This document shows positions 38,237 to 46,998 of a stretch of DNA of 64,000 bases, in pieces. The notes beneath the pieces were generated by a model. It did not search any database. It was not told the origin of the DNA and saw only the letters and a list, made by a program, of their open reading frames with translations. The position numbers were made by a program, and so were the translations under genes. The first letter of the stretch is position 1; every line of letters begins with the position of its first letter. The stretch is from VAZQ01 sp963816745. GTDB taxonomy: Bacteria > Pseudomonadota > Alphaproteobacteria > Rhizobiales > Xanthobacteraceae. The DNA lies in contig CAWFLQ010000009.1 in the NCBI GenBank assembly GCA_963816745.1, forward strand, positions 372,001 through 436,000, read 5' to 3'.

Positions 38237-39105
38237 GTGCCCGATCTCATCTCCGTCATCGTCACGACCTACAATCGCGAGGACGCGCTCGCGGCGGTGC
38301 TGTCGGCGCTGTCGCGCCAGGCCGACCGCGGCTTCGAGGTCGTGATCGCGGATGACGGCTCGCGCCCCGCGACCGCCGCGCTGGTGGAGGCCTGGCGGGC
38401 GCGGCTCGGCGTTCCGCTCGGCCATGTCTGGCAGGAGGATCGAGGCTTTCGCGCCGCCGAAATCCGCAACCGCGCGATCCTCGCCTGCCGCGGCGACTAT
38501 TGCGTCTTCCTCGACGGCGACTGCATCGTGCGGCCCGATTTCATCGCGACCCATCGTCGCCTGGCGGAGCCGGCCTGGTTCGTCACCGGCAATCGCGTGC
38601 TGCTCTCGCCGGCGCTGACCGGAGACGGTGCTGCGCGACGGCTTGCAGCCGGACGGCTGGAGCGCCGCCGAGTGGATCGCGCAGCGCCGGCGTGGCGGCG
38701 TCAACCGGCTTGCCGCCGTGCTGCATCTGCCGCTCGGGCCGCTCCGCAAGCTCGGGCCTGCGACAATGGCGCGGCGCGCGCTCCTGCAATCTCGCGGTCT
38801 GGCGCTCCGATCTCGACCGGGTCGACGGCTTCGACGCGAGCTTCGCCGGCTGGGGCCGCGAGGATTCCGATCTGCTGATCCGCCTGCTGCATGCGGGCGT
38901 GCGCCGCAAGGATGGACGCTTCGCAACCGGCGTCATCCACCTCTGGCATCCGGAAGCCGACCGCGCGCAACTCGCCGCCAACGACGCCCGGCTCGATGCG
39001 GTGCTCAAGAGCGAGCGCACGCGCGCGGAGCGCGGCCTGTCGGCGCTGCGCGACCCTGCCGACACCAACGATCGCCGGGATGGCCATGTCCGCGCGCAAT
39101 CTTGA
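38237..39105 (+). CDS. GT2 glycosyltransferase with galactosyltransferase-like C-terminal region, frameshifted
   Basis: GTG at 38237 starts VPDLISVIVTTYNREDALAA; then FEVVIADDGSRPATAALVE, WQEDRGFRAAEIRNRAILAC and YCVFLDGDCIVRPDFIATH (DGDC metal site). An insertion near 38624 moves to LRDGLQPDGWSAAEWIAQRR, and one near 38780 to CNLAVWRSDLDRVDGFDASF and GWGREDSDLLIRLLHAGVRR, the WGxEDxD catalytic block of chondroitin-synthase-like GT2 enzymes. About 289 residues repaired. Its tail overlaps the start of the ligase gene, so the two are probably co-translated. Donor and acceptor unknown. Confidence 0.83.
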
Positions 39106-40348
39106 ATCGACTGCCATGATCGCCGACCCGCGCGCGCGCGAGCGGGTGGCCCGCATCGCCGACGGGCTCGTGGCGGCGGTCGCGGTGTCGCTGCCGTGGT
39201 CTACGTCGGCGACCTCGATCCTGATCGTGCTCTGGCTCATCGCCCTCGTTCCGACGCTCGACGCCGCCTCGGTCCGGCGCGAGGTGATGTCGCCGGCCGG
39301 CGGCCTGCCGCTGCTGCTCTGGGCGCTCGGCGTGGCCGGCATGCTATGGGCGGACGTGAGCTTCAAGGAGCGCCTCGGCGGGCTGAGTGGATTTCACAAG
39401 CTGCTGCTCATCCCATTGCTGCTTGCGCAATTCCGCCGCTCCGGCCGGGCGCAGTGGGCTTTTTTTGGCTTTCTCGCCTCGTCGGTCCTGCTGCTCCTGG
39501 TCTCGTGGGTGTTGTTTCTCACCCCCGGCCTCACTTGGCGCGGCGCCAGAGGATGGGCGGGGGTGCCGGTCAAGGAGTACATTTCCCAGAGCTCGGTCTT
39601 TGCGATTTGTGCCTTCGGGCTGATCGCTTGGGCCGCGGAGCTGTGGCGGGAGCGCGCGCGGCTCGCGTTGGGCGTCGCCCTGCTCGCCGCGGCATTCATC
39701 GCCAACATCGTCTACGTCGCGACCGCGCGCACCACTCTCATCGTCATGGCCGTGCTGCTGCTGCTTGGGCTCCGGCAATTGCGATGGAGAGGCGCGCTCG
39801 GCGCCGCGCTGGTGGGGGGCGTGCTGGCGGGCGGGGCATGGACTTCGTCGTCCTATCTGCGGGAGCGCGTGTCGATCGCGATCGAACAGGCGGAGGGCCA
39901 CGGCATGGTCGACGTCAACACACCGGTCGGCTTGCGGCTCGAATACTGGCGGAAATCGCTCGGCTTCATCGCCGAGGCGCCAGTCGTCGGCCACGGCACG
40001 GGGACGATCCCGATGCTGTTCCGGCGTGATGCGACCGCCGAGACCATTCCCAACTTGTTGACGGACAATCCGCACAATCAGGTTCTCACCGTGGCGATCC
40101 AACTCGGGCTCATTGGCGCGCTGGTACTGGTCGCCATGTGGCTCGCCCATCTCGCGTTGTTTCGCGGCAGCACGCTGATCGCCTGGTTCGGGCTCACGGT
40201 CGTGGTGCTGAACGTCGTGGGATCGTTCTTCAACTCGTATCTGTTCGACTTCGGCCAGGGCTGGCTCTACGTCCTCGGCGTCGGCATCGCCGGCGGCATG
40301 GTGCTGCGCGAGACGGTCGAAACCGGAAAAACCGAAGACGAGACATGA
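39080..40348 (+). CDS. waaL: O-antigen ligase/polymerase family membrane protein, copy 1
   Basis: Intact 422-residue protein, about ten to twelve hydrophobic segments (for example SLPWSTSATSILIVLWLIAL and ANIVYVATARTTLIVMAVLL). The large periplasmic loop carries RLEYWRKSLGFIAEAPVVGH, GHGTGTIP and NPHNQVLTVAIQLGLIG, the Wzy_C/WaaL motif with the essential histidine. Starts at 39080, 39086 or 39116 are all in frame. WaaL transfers the O-chain from polyprenyl diphosphate to lipid A-core; polymerase function is the alternative. A paralogue lies at 52056. Confidence 0.85.
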   Translation: MAMSARNLESTAMIADPRARERVARIADGLVAAVAVSLPWSTSATSILIVLWLIALVPTLDAASVRREVMSPAGGLPLLLWALGVAGMLWADVSFKERLGGLSGFHKLLLIPLLLAQFRRSGRAQWAFFGFLASSVLLLLVSWVLFLTPGLTWRGARGWAGVPVKEYISQSSVFAICAFGLIAWAAELWRERARLALGVALLAAAFIANIVYVATARTTLIVMAVLLLLGLRQLRWRGALGAALVGGVLAGGAWTSSSYLRERVSIAIEQAEGHGMVDVNTPVGLRLEYWRKSLGFIAEAPVVGHGTGTIPMLFRRDATAETIPNLLTDNPHNQVLTVAIQLGLIGALVLVAMWLAHLALFRGSTLIAWFGLTVVVLNVVGSFFNSYLFDFGQGWLYVLGVGIAGGMVLRETVETGKTEDET

Positions 40349-40355
40349 GTGGGCA

Positions 40356-40823
40356 TCAGCGAGGGCCCGCGGACTCCGCGTCGCCGCCGGCCGTGATGCT
40401 CACGGTCTCCGGCTTCTTCGCGGTTGGGAAGCTCTCGAACGGCGTGTAGGTCTCCCTGTGGCATTGATCGATCACGATGCCGGCGCGCGAGTCGATGACC
40501 TTATCGCCTTGCAAGAAGATGGCGTAGTGGTTGGGCGTTCCCCGCGCGTCGAGCTTCAAACAGGTGAGCCAGGCCGGTCCCTTGAAGTGATCGACCATAC
40601 GCACCCCGGAAATCTCCACGTCGCCGAGCAATGATTGATTGGGGAAGATCGACCTGATGTTGGCGGCGACGATGCGGCGGTGGTTGGGCTGCGACAGATC
40701 GGGCGGCACGGCCGGCGAGGGCAGGTTCTGCACGAGTTCGCTCGCCGAGCAGCCGGCCAAAGCCGTCGCCAGCGCCAGCAGGGACGCGCACAAGGCAAGT
40801 CGACCCCGTTCCATGTCACGCAT
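40356..40823 (-). CDS. Hypothetical lipoprotein
   Basis: Intact 155-residue protein with a lipoprotein signal (LALCASLLALATALAGC, lipobox LAGC) and then SASELVQNLPSPAVPPDLSQ. The mature domain has NHRRIVAANIRSIFPNQSLL and VRMVDHFKGPAWLTCLKLDA, followed by HYAIFLQGDKVIDSRAGIVI with two cysteines that could form a disulfide. Similar small lipoproteins occur in rhizobia, but I know of no function. An in-frame ATG four codons on is a second start. It is convergent with waaL, seven bases apart. Confidence 0.72.
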   Translation of the reverse strand: MRDMERGRLALCASLLALATALAGCSASELVQNLPSPAVPPDLSQPNHRRIVAANIRSIFPNQSLLGDVEISGVRMVDHFKGPAWLTCLKLDARGTPNHYAIFLQGDKVIDSRAGIVIDQCHRETYTPFESFPTAKKPETVSITAGGDAESAGPR

Positions 40824-40980
40824 TGCGTCAAGTTTTCTTCAGATCGCCCTGCCTGTAAGATATCTCCGGCCGCAATCCGGCGAAAGGGCGGGGAATCCGT
40901 TCCTCACATGAGGTAGCGCCTGCGCCCAAAGGCCGGTATGGATGGCGTCCTGCCGGTTATTCCAGCAATACTTGGGACGA

Positions 40981-42894
40981 ATGATCCGCCTTTCGACCTT
41001 CACGCCGCGGATGTGGCTCATTCTGACGCACGACCTCCTCGCCACGGCGGCGGCGGTGGTGGCGAGCTTTTTCATCCGATTCGAGGAGGCCGGGCTCGCC
41101 GAGCGCTGGCGGTGGCTGGTGATCGTGCTGCCGCTCTTCGTCCTCTATTCAGGCTTGGTCTACGCCTTCTTCGGCCTCTACAAGGCGAAGTGGCGCTTCA
41201 CCTCGCTGCCCGACCTCACCAACATCGTGCGCGCGGCGACGGTGCTGGCGGTGACGCTGCTGGCGCTCGACTACGTGCTGCTGGCGCCCAACGTCTACGG
41301 CACTTTCTTCTTCGGCAAGATCACCATCGTCCTCTATTGGCTGCTGCAGATCGCGTTCCTGTCGGGTCCGCGCATCGCCTATCGCTATTTCCGCTACACC
41401 CGCACGCTGCAGCACGCCAAGGAGGGCGCTTCGACGCCGATTCTGGTCGTCGGTCGCGCCGCCGACGCCGAGGGGTTGCTGCGGGCGATCGAGAACGGCG
41501 CCGTCACTAAAATCCGTTGCGTCGGCATCCTGTCGCCGTCGTTGGCGGATCGCGGTCAGGCCATCCGCGGCATCTCCGTGCTCGGATATCCGGACGACAT
41601 CGAAGGCGTCGTCGCCGATCTGGCCAACCGCGGCACCAACGTCACCCGCATCGTGCTGACCCCGAGCGCGCTCGTGCCGGAAGCGCAGCCGGAAACGATC
41701 CTGATGCGGGCGCGGCGCCTCGGGCTCGCCACCAGCCGGCTGCCCTCGCTCGACGACGGCGACGAGGCGTTGCGGCTCAAGCCGGTCAACGTCGAGGACC
41801 TGCTGCTGCGCCCCGGCGTGAAGATCGACTACCGGCGGCTCGAAGGTTTTGTGCGGGGCAAATCGATCATCGTGACCGGCGGCGGCGGGTCGATCGGCGC
41901 CGAAATCTGCGACCGCATCGTGACCTTCGGCGTCGCCAGGCTGCTCGTGATCGAGAACTCCGAGCCCGCGCTGCATGGCGTGCTGGAAATGCTGGCGCTC
42001 AAGCAGTCGCCGGCACAGATCGAAGGCCGTCTCGCCGACATTCGCGATCGCACGCGCATATTCCGCCTGATGAGCGACTTCAAGCCGGACATCGTGTTCC
42101 ACGCGGCGGCGCTCAAGCACGTGCCGCTGCTCGAGCGGGACTGGGGGGAGGGGGTCAAGACCAACGTCTTCGGCTCGGTCAATGTCGCCGACGCCGCCGT
42201 CGCCGCCGGCGCCGACGCCATGGTGGTGATCTCGACCGACAAGGCGATCGAGCCGGTCTCGGTGCTCGGCGCCTCGAAGCGCTTCGCCGAGATGTATTGC
42301 CAGGCGCTCGACAACGATTTCGCGGGCAAGGGCGACGGAAAAAATCGGCCGATGCGCCTGATCGCGGTGCGCTTCGGCAACGTGCTGGCCTCGAACGGGT
42401 CGGTGGTGCCGAAGTTCAAGGCGCAGATCGAGGCCGGCGGGCCGCTGACCGTGACCCACCCCGACATGGTGCGCTACTTCATGACGATTCGTGAGGCTTG
42501 TGATCTCGTGGTTACGGCGGCGAGCCACGCGCTCGCGTCCGGGCAAACGGGGGTTGCCGTGTATGTCCTCAACATGGGACAGCCGGTGAAGATCGTCGAT
42601 CTCGCCGAGCGGATGATCCGGCTCTCCGGCCTCGAGCCCGGCCGCGATATCGACATCACCTTCACCGGCATCAGGCCGGGCGAGCGGCTGCACGAGATCC
42701 TGTTCGCGCGCGAGGAGCCGACCGAGCCGATCGGCATCGAGGGCATCGTCGCGGCCAAGCCGGTGAGCCCGCCGCTCGAAGCGATGCGCGGATGGCTCGC
42801 GGCGCTGGAGCAGGGCCTCGCGCGCGAGGAACGGTCCGTGATCTTCGGCGTGCTGCGCGACGCGGTGCCGGATTTCGGCGGCGAGGCGGCGTGA
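40981..42894 (+). CDS. WbpM/CapD-type membrane NDP-sugar 4,6-dehydratase
   Basis: Intact protein of about 637 residues. Four hydrophobic segments occupy residues about 8-125 (HDLLATAAAVVASFFIRFEE, LVIVLPLFVLYSGLVYAFFG). A CoA-binding-like domain starts STPILVVGRAADAEGLLRAI. The catalytic SDR domain begins SIIVTGGGGSIGAEICDRIV and contains VFHAAALKHVPLLERDWGEG, VVISTDKAIEPVSVLGASKR and FGNVLASNGSVVPKFKAQIE. Family members convert UDP-GlcNAc to 4-keto-6-deoxy sugars for O-antigen. The usual Met of the SMK triad is Leu here (VLGASK). The ATG at 40981 is preferred to 40942. Likely first step toward QuiNAc, FucNAc or bacillosamine-like residues. Confidence 0.9.
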   Translation: MIRLSTFTPRMWLILTHDLLATAAAVVASFFIRFEEAGLAERWRWLVIVLPLFVLYSGLVYAFFGLYKAKWRFTSLPDLTNIVRAATVLAVTLLALDYVLLAPNVYGTFFFGKITIVLYWLLQIAFLSGPRIAYRYFRYTRTLQHAKEGASTPILVVGRAADAEGLLRAIENGAVTKIRCVGILSPSLADRGQAIRGISVLGYPDDIEGVVADLANRGTNVTRIVLTPSALVPEAQPETILMRARRLGLATSRLPSLDDGDEALRLKPVNVEDLLLRPGVKIDYRRLEGFVRGKSIIVTGGGGSIGAEICDRIVTFGVARLLVIENSEPALHGVLEMLALKQSPAQIEGRLADIRDRTRIFRLMSDFKPDIVFHAAALKHVPLLERDWGEGVKTNVFGSVNVADAAVAAGADAMVVISTDKAIEPVSVLGASKRFAEMYCQALDNDFAGKGDGKNRPMRLIAVRFGNVLASNGSVVPKFKAQIEAGGPLTVTHPDMVRYFMTIREACDLVVTAASHALASGQTGVAVYVLNMGQPVKIVDLAERMIRLSGLEPGRDIDITFTGIRPGERLHEILFAREEPTEPIGIEGIVAAKPVSPPLEAMRGWLAALEQGLAREERSVIFGVLRDAVPDFGGEAA

Positions 42895-42921
42895 CGATCG
42901 GTCGCCGGCGGCGGCTCTCGA

Positions 42922-43764
42922 TCATTGCCGCTTGCAACCCACCGCGCACCAGAACGGCATGTTCGGCGAAAAGCGGATGTCCTCGAAGCCCGCCGCCCGC
43001 AGCATCGTCTCGATCTGTGCGCGCGTGAACCGATGCTCCAGGCGGGTGCAGAAGCGGTCGAATGCATCCGTGCGCATCACGTAGAACGACTTGTCGCGGT
43101 AATAGGCCAGTGGCCACGACGCAGGCAGCATGCCGGCGGCGTCGAGGATGCGGGCAAGACGGGCGATCGGCCAATAGACCAGCGTTGCGATCAGCTGGCT
43201 GATCGCAACCTGCAGAAAATAAGGCGATCGGCTCACGATCAGGCGCACCGGCGTGCTTGCCTGCCAGATTATGCGATACCAGGGCGGGCGGTTGTCGAAG
43301 GCGTAGTAGAGATAGACCAGAAACGGTGCGCCTGGCCGCAGCTTCCGGGCGATGTCGCGGATGGCGCGGGCAGTGTCCGGCACGTGATGAAGGACACCGA
43401 GCGAATAGGCGAAATCGAGCGAGCCGTCGGGCAGGGGAATGTCCTCGACGGCGGCGAGGTGAAACGAGACGTTGGCGGCATCCGCCAGGTTGGTTCTTGC
43501 CACCGCGAGCGCGTCGGCGCTGACGTCGAGCACGTGCAGGCGCGCGACCCGCGGCGCCACCAGCGCCGCCCAGCGGCCGCTTCCGCATCCGACGTCGATG
43601 CCGGTGGCGCCCTGCGCCGGCAGCGTCTCCCAAGGGAAGATCGCGAAATAGTCGGCGAACAACCGCGCGCGCTGCTCGGGGGTCAGCTCGCGTTCGCTCT
43701 GGGTGAATGTCAACCATTCCCGGCCGAACCCGCCGGCGGTTTTCTCATCGATGTTGCGCGTCAT
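42922..43764 (-). CDS. Class I SAM-dependent methyltransferase
   Basis: Intact 280-residue protein. MTRNIDEKTAGGFGREWLTF and ADYFAIFPWETLPAQGATGI lead to the SAM motif DVGCGSGRWAALVAPRVARL, DVSADALAVARTNLADAANV, EDIPLPDGSLDFAYSLGVLH and HHVPDTARAIRDIARKLRPG. The C-terminal half, including YFLQVAISQLIATLVYWPIA, resembles methyltransferases of surface-glycan clusters. The frame runs further upstream, but the ATG at 43764 overlaps the WecA-like stop by four bases and is the natural start. Probably modifies a sugar of the O-chain. Confidence 0.85.
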   Translation of the reverse strand: MTRNIDEKTAGGFGREWLTFTQSERELTPEQRARLFADYFAIFPWETLPAQGATGIDVGCGSGRWAALVAPRVARLHVLDVSADALAVARTNLADAANVSFHLAAVEDIPLPDGSLDFAYSLGVLHHVPDTARAIRDIARKLRPGAPFLVYLYYAFDNRPPWYRIIWQASTPVRLIVSRSPYFLQVAISQLIATLVYWPIARLARILDAAGMLPASWPLAYYRDKSFYVMRTDAFDRFCTRLEHRFTRAQIETMLRAAGFEDIRFSPNMPFWCAVGCKRQ

Positions 43765-44792
43765 CGCCGGCCTCGCGCGAAGGTCGCGAGGAGCCAGGCG
43801 ACGGCGGCGATGGCCGCGGCCAGTGTTGCCAGCGACACGACAATGCTCGCCGCCGCGACCGAGGCGAGCGCGAGCGTCGCGAGCACGAGATTGACCGTGA
43901 GGACGCGCGCGACGATCTCGCCCACGCCGAAGCCGTTGTCGGTCGCGCGCTGATAGAAATGCGTGCGATGCGCCTGCCAGACCCGCTCGCCGTTGGCGAT
44001 GCGGCGGCAGAGCGTGATGGTGGTGTCGGCGAAATAGTAAAGCGGCAGGATGAGCGCGGCAGCCAGGTGGCCGCTGGCCGCAAGCTGCAGCAGCAGCCAG
44101 CCGAGCAGGAGGCCGATCGGCAGGCTGCCGACGTCGCCGAGAAAGAGCTGCGCCACCGGCCTGTTGAAGGGTGCAAAGCCGAGGATCGCGCCGAGCAGCA
44201 CGGCGGCGACGAGCGCGGGCAGCATATCGATCGCGCCCGATACGCCGAGGAGCACGATCGCGACGGTCACCGGCACGAGCTCGGCCACCGTCATCCAGTC
44301 GATGCCGTCCATGAAGTTGACGAGATTGACGAGCCACACGCCCCCGAGGAGGAGACAGGCGCGCTCGATCCACCAGGGCACCTGCGGCACGATCCGCAAG
44401 TCGTCCGGCAGCGCGGCGATCACGATCCCGACGGCGACGCACTGCAAAGCGAGCCGCGTGGCGGCCGGCAGGGAGCGCATGTCGTCGATCGCGCCGACCA
44501 CGGCCATGAGCGCGGCCGAGGCGGTCAGCACGGCGAGCTGGCCGCTCTGGTTCGCCAGGAGGGGCGGCAGCAGTGCGATGGTGGCCCAGGCGACCAGGAA
44601 AGTCGCGGCCACGACTGCGATGCCGCCCCCCTGCGGGGTCGGCACCCGATGGGACGAACGGGCATTCGGCGCCGCCAGCGCATGGCGCGCGAGGGCTGGC
44701 CGCAGCAGCACGGTCAGTCCCAGGCTGAGAAAAAGCGCGACGAAAGCGGCCGGTGCGAGGACCAGGAGGCGTCCCATGGCTTGCTCGATCAT
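43761..44792 (-). CDS. WecA/MraY-like polyprenyl-phosphate glycosyl-1-phosphate transferase
   Basis: Intact 343-residue multi-pass membrane protein. Diagnostic loops are HRVPTPQGGGIAVVAATFLV, VGAIDDMRSLPAATRLALQC (Asp-Asp), VNLVNFMDGIDWMTVAELVP (NxxNxxDGxD), FLGDVGSLPIGLLLGWLLLQ and the histidine motif AHRTHFYQRATDNGFGVGEI. The ATG at 44792 is chosen over longer possibilities. The enzyme moves a sugar 1-phosphate from a UDP-sugar to undecaprenyl phosphate, starting the O-chain; substrate likely the product of the WbpM-type pathway. Translationally coupled to the methyltransferase. Confidence 0.9.
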   Translation of the reverse strand: MIEQAMGRLLVLAPAAFVALFLSLGLTVLLRPALARHALAAPNARSSHRVPTPQGGGIAVVAATFLVAWATIALLPPLLANQSGQLAVLTASAALMAVVGAIDDMRSLPAATRLALQCVAVGIVIAALPDDLRIVPQVPWWIERACLLLGGVWLVNLVNFMDGIDWMTVAELVPVTVAIVLLGVSGAIDMLPALVAAVLLGAILGFAPFNRPVAQLFLGDVGSLPIGLLLGWLLLQLAASGHLAAALILPLYYFADTTITLCRRIANGERVWQAHRTHFYQRATDNGFGVGEIVARVLTVNLVLATLALASVAAASIVVSLATLAAAIAAVAWLLATFARGRR

Positions 44793-44859
44793 GCTTCGCT
44801 GTTTACCCGGCCGGCCGTCGCATTGCCACGGGGAGATCGGACCCGCTATCTTGCCGGCC

Positions 44860-45681
44860 ATGTCGAACAGGCATGCTGACAATATTCGTTTCGGGTTCGG
44901 CGACAACTGGCTCGACTTCGCCCGTGATCTCGGCGCAGATCAGATCGCCGAGGCGGAGAGCTCCCTGCGTCGCCTGCTCCAACGCCACTCGCTGGCGGGA
45001 ACGCGCTTTATCGACATCGGCTCGGGAAGTGGGCTCTTCTCGCTCGCCGCCCGCAGGCTCGGCGCGCGCGTCCACTCGTTCGATTTCGATCCGTCTTCGG
45101 TTCTCTGCACTACCCGATTGCGCGACCTGCATTTTCCCGGTGATCGCGAATGGACGATCGAGCGCGGCTCGATCCTCGACGGCGATTACGTGGGGTCGCT
45201 CGGAACTGCCGACGTGGTCTATTCCTGGGGCGTGCTGCATCACACCGGCGCCATGTACGATGCGCTGCGCGCGGCGGCGCGGCTGGTCGCGCCCGGCGGC
45301 GTCTTCGCCTTCGCGCTCTATCATCGCACGATGATGTGCGGCTTTTGGCGATGGGAAAAGCGCTGGTATGCCGCTGCGTCGCCGGCCGCGCAGCAGCGCG
45401 CGCGCGCCGTCTATGTCGCGCTGCTGCGTGCGAGGTTCGCCCTGACCGGCCGCGACTTTCGTTCCTACGTGGCCGGCTATCAAAGCGCCCGCGGCATGGA
45501 TTTCGTGCACGACGTGCACGACTGGATGGGCGGCTATCCCTACGAGTCGATCCTGGCGGCGGAGGTGGAGGCGCTGATGCGGCCGCTCGGCTTCGCGCGC
45601 CTGCACAGCATGGATACGCCCCTGACGGCCGGCATCTTCGGCTCTGGCTGCGACGAATATCTCTACCGTCGAACGGGCTAA
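44860..45681 (+). CDS. Class I SAM-dependent methyltransferase
   Basis: Intact 273-residue protein. MSNRHADNIRFGFGDNWLDF, then the SAM motif FIDIGSGSGLFSLAARRLGA, VHSFDFDPSSVLCTTRLRDL, DVVYSWGVLHHTGAMYDALR and VAPGGVFAFALYHRTMMCGF. The later GMDFVHDVHDWMGGYPYESI matches methyltransferases common in O-antigen and S-layer glycan clusters. Start ATG 44860. It is divergent from the WecA-like gene by 67 bases and converges with a GT4 gene one base apart. Substrate inferred to be a glycan. Confidence 0.83.
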   Translation: MSNRHADNIRFGFGDNWLDFARDLGADQIAEAESSLRRLLQRHSLAGTRFIDIGSGSGLFSLAARRLGARVHSFDFDPSSVLCTTRLRDLHFPGDREWTIERGSILDGDYVGSLGTADVVYSWGVLHHTGAMYDALRAAARLVAPGGVFAFALYHRTMMCGFWRWEKRWYAAASPAAQQRARAVYVALLRARFALTGRDFRSYVAGYQSARGMDFVHDVHDWMGGYPYESILAAEVEALMRPLGFARLHSMDTPLTAGIFGSGCDEYLYRRTG

Positions 45682-45682
45682 G

Positions 45683-46855
45683 TCACGCGAATTCGCGCGC
45701 GATCTCGTCGGCCGGCCGGCCGGCGACGAGCTGCGAGAGCACCGCTTCGGTCCTGCGCACCATGCCGTCGAGGCCGTAATTCGCAACAATGGAGTTGCGC
45801 GCTGCCGTGCGCAGATCGGGGTCGTCGGCGAGCCGCCGGCGCAGCCGCGCCCATCCCGCGCACAGCAGATCGGGCCGCGCGGGGGGCACCACTTCGCCGT
45901 GCGCGCCGACGATTGCTCCGGTATCGCCGACGTCGGTCGCCACCACCGGAACGCCGCAAGCCATGGCTTCGCCGACCACGTTCGGGAATCCTTCGCCGAA
46001 GGCCGACGGCAGCGTGGCGATATCGAATGCGTTGTACGCCGCCCTCACGTCGCCGATCTCGCCCGCCCACACCAGGCGATCCACCAGCCCGAGCGAATTG
46101 GCGAGCGCCGCAAGCTCGCCACGATAGCCGGCCGGCCCATCTCCGGCGCAGACGAAACGCGCTTGCGGATGTTCCTTCGCAAAGCGCGCCGCGGCATGCA
46201 GGAAGTTGGTGTGGTCCTTCATCGGGTCGAGCCGTGCCACGCAGCCGATGACGAAGGCATCGTCGGCAAGCCCCCAAGAATGCGCCCAGGCGCGACGCTG
46301 TGCGCGCCCCGCCGTTGCATCGGGGCGCATGGCGTCGGTGTCGATCCCGTTCGGGACGACCGCGATCCTGGCCACCGGCAGGCCGCGTGCGGTGGCGTCG
46401 ACGCGCACGGCCCGGGCATTGGCTATGATGAGGTCGGCGCGCCGCGACAGCCATGCCTCGGTCCGATAGCTCAGCGCGTTCAGCGCGTCGTAGCGGTCGA
46501 GCTGCATGCCGCCGGCGCGCAGCCCGAAGACGAGCTTGGTCTCCAGCCGCGACGGCAGCAGCAGCGCCGCGAGCGTCGTCTGGGTCGGCAGGAAGGCGTA
46601 CACCAGGTCGGGACGCTCGCTGACGAAAAGCCGCCGCAGCCTTGCAAGCGGTGCGACCACGTCCCAGCGACTCGTCTTCTCGATCGAGATGAGGCGAGCG
46701 CCGCTGTCGGCAAGCGATGCCTCGAGCGCGCCGCCGGCGTAGAGCACCACGACCGCCACGCCGTGCCCGCGCTGGGCGAGGCCTGCCGCCAGCACGCCGA
46801 GCTGGCGCTGGCTGCCGCCGACGCCCAGATCGCGGACGAATAGAAGGACCTTCAT
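45683..46855 (-). CDS. GT4 glycosyltransferase
   Basis: Intact 390-residue GT-B protein. MKVLLFVRDLGVGGSQRQLG starts the acceptor domain; the donor domain has VPNGIDTDAMRPDATAG, FVIGCVARLDPMKDHTNFLH, FVCAGDGPAGYRGELAALAN, YNAFDIATLPSAFGEGFPNV and VGEAMACGVPVVATDVGDTG, the GT4 EX7E region (FGEGFPNVVGEAMACG). The frame is open to 46891, but the ATG at 46855 follows GAAGGACC-type bases and is the family start. Sugar unknown; probably acts on the lipid-linked O-chain in the cytoplasm. Similar to the GT4 at 50681. Confidence 0.9.
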   Translation of the reverse strand: MKVLLFVRDLGVGGSQRQLGVLAAGLAQRGHGVAVVVLYAGGALEASLADSGARLISIEKTSRWDVVAPLARLRRLFVSERPDLVYAFLPTQTTLAALLLPSRLETKLVFGLRAGGMQLDRYDALNALSYRTEAWLSRRADLIIANARAVRVDATARGLPVARIAVVPNGIDTDAMRPDATAGRAQRRAWAHSWGLADDAFVIGCVARLDPMKDHTNFLHAAARFAKEHPQARFVCAGDGPAGYRGELAALANSLGLVDRLVWAGEIGDVRAAYNAFDIATLPSAFGEGFPNVVGEAMACGVPVVATDVGDTGAIVGAHGEVVPPARPDLLCAGWARLRRRLADDPDLRTAARNSIVANYGLDGMVRRTEAVLSQLVAGRPADEIAREFA

Positions 46856-46998
46856 TGCGGTCACTAAGCGTGCATCGCGCGCCAACCGCAAGAGGCAAGA
46901 ATCCGTTGCCCGCGACCGTTTTCGGTGGCTTGCGCTTGCTCGTTCGGCCAGTGCCCACCTATTGTCCGGTCTCGTTGCCGTCGCGAAGGAGGCGCGCA

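Noticed and set aside
41149..42693. A 514-codon minus-strand frame opposite the WbpM-type gene
   Set aside because: His/Arg/Asp-rich translation without family motifs; high-GC antisense shadow of an intact conserved gene.
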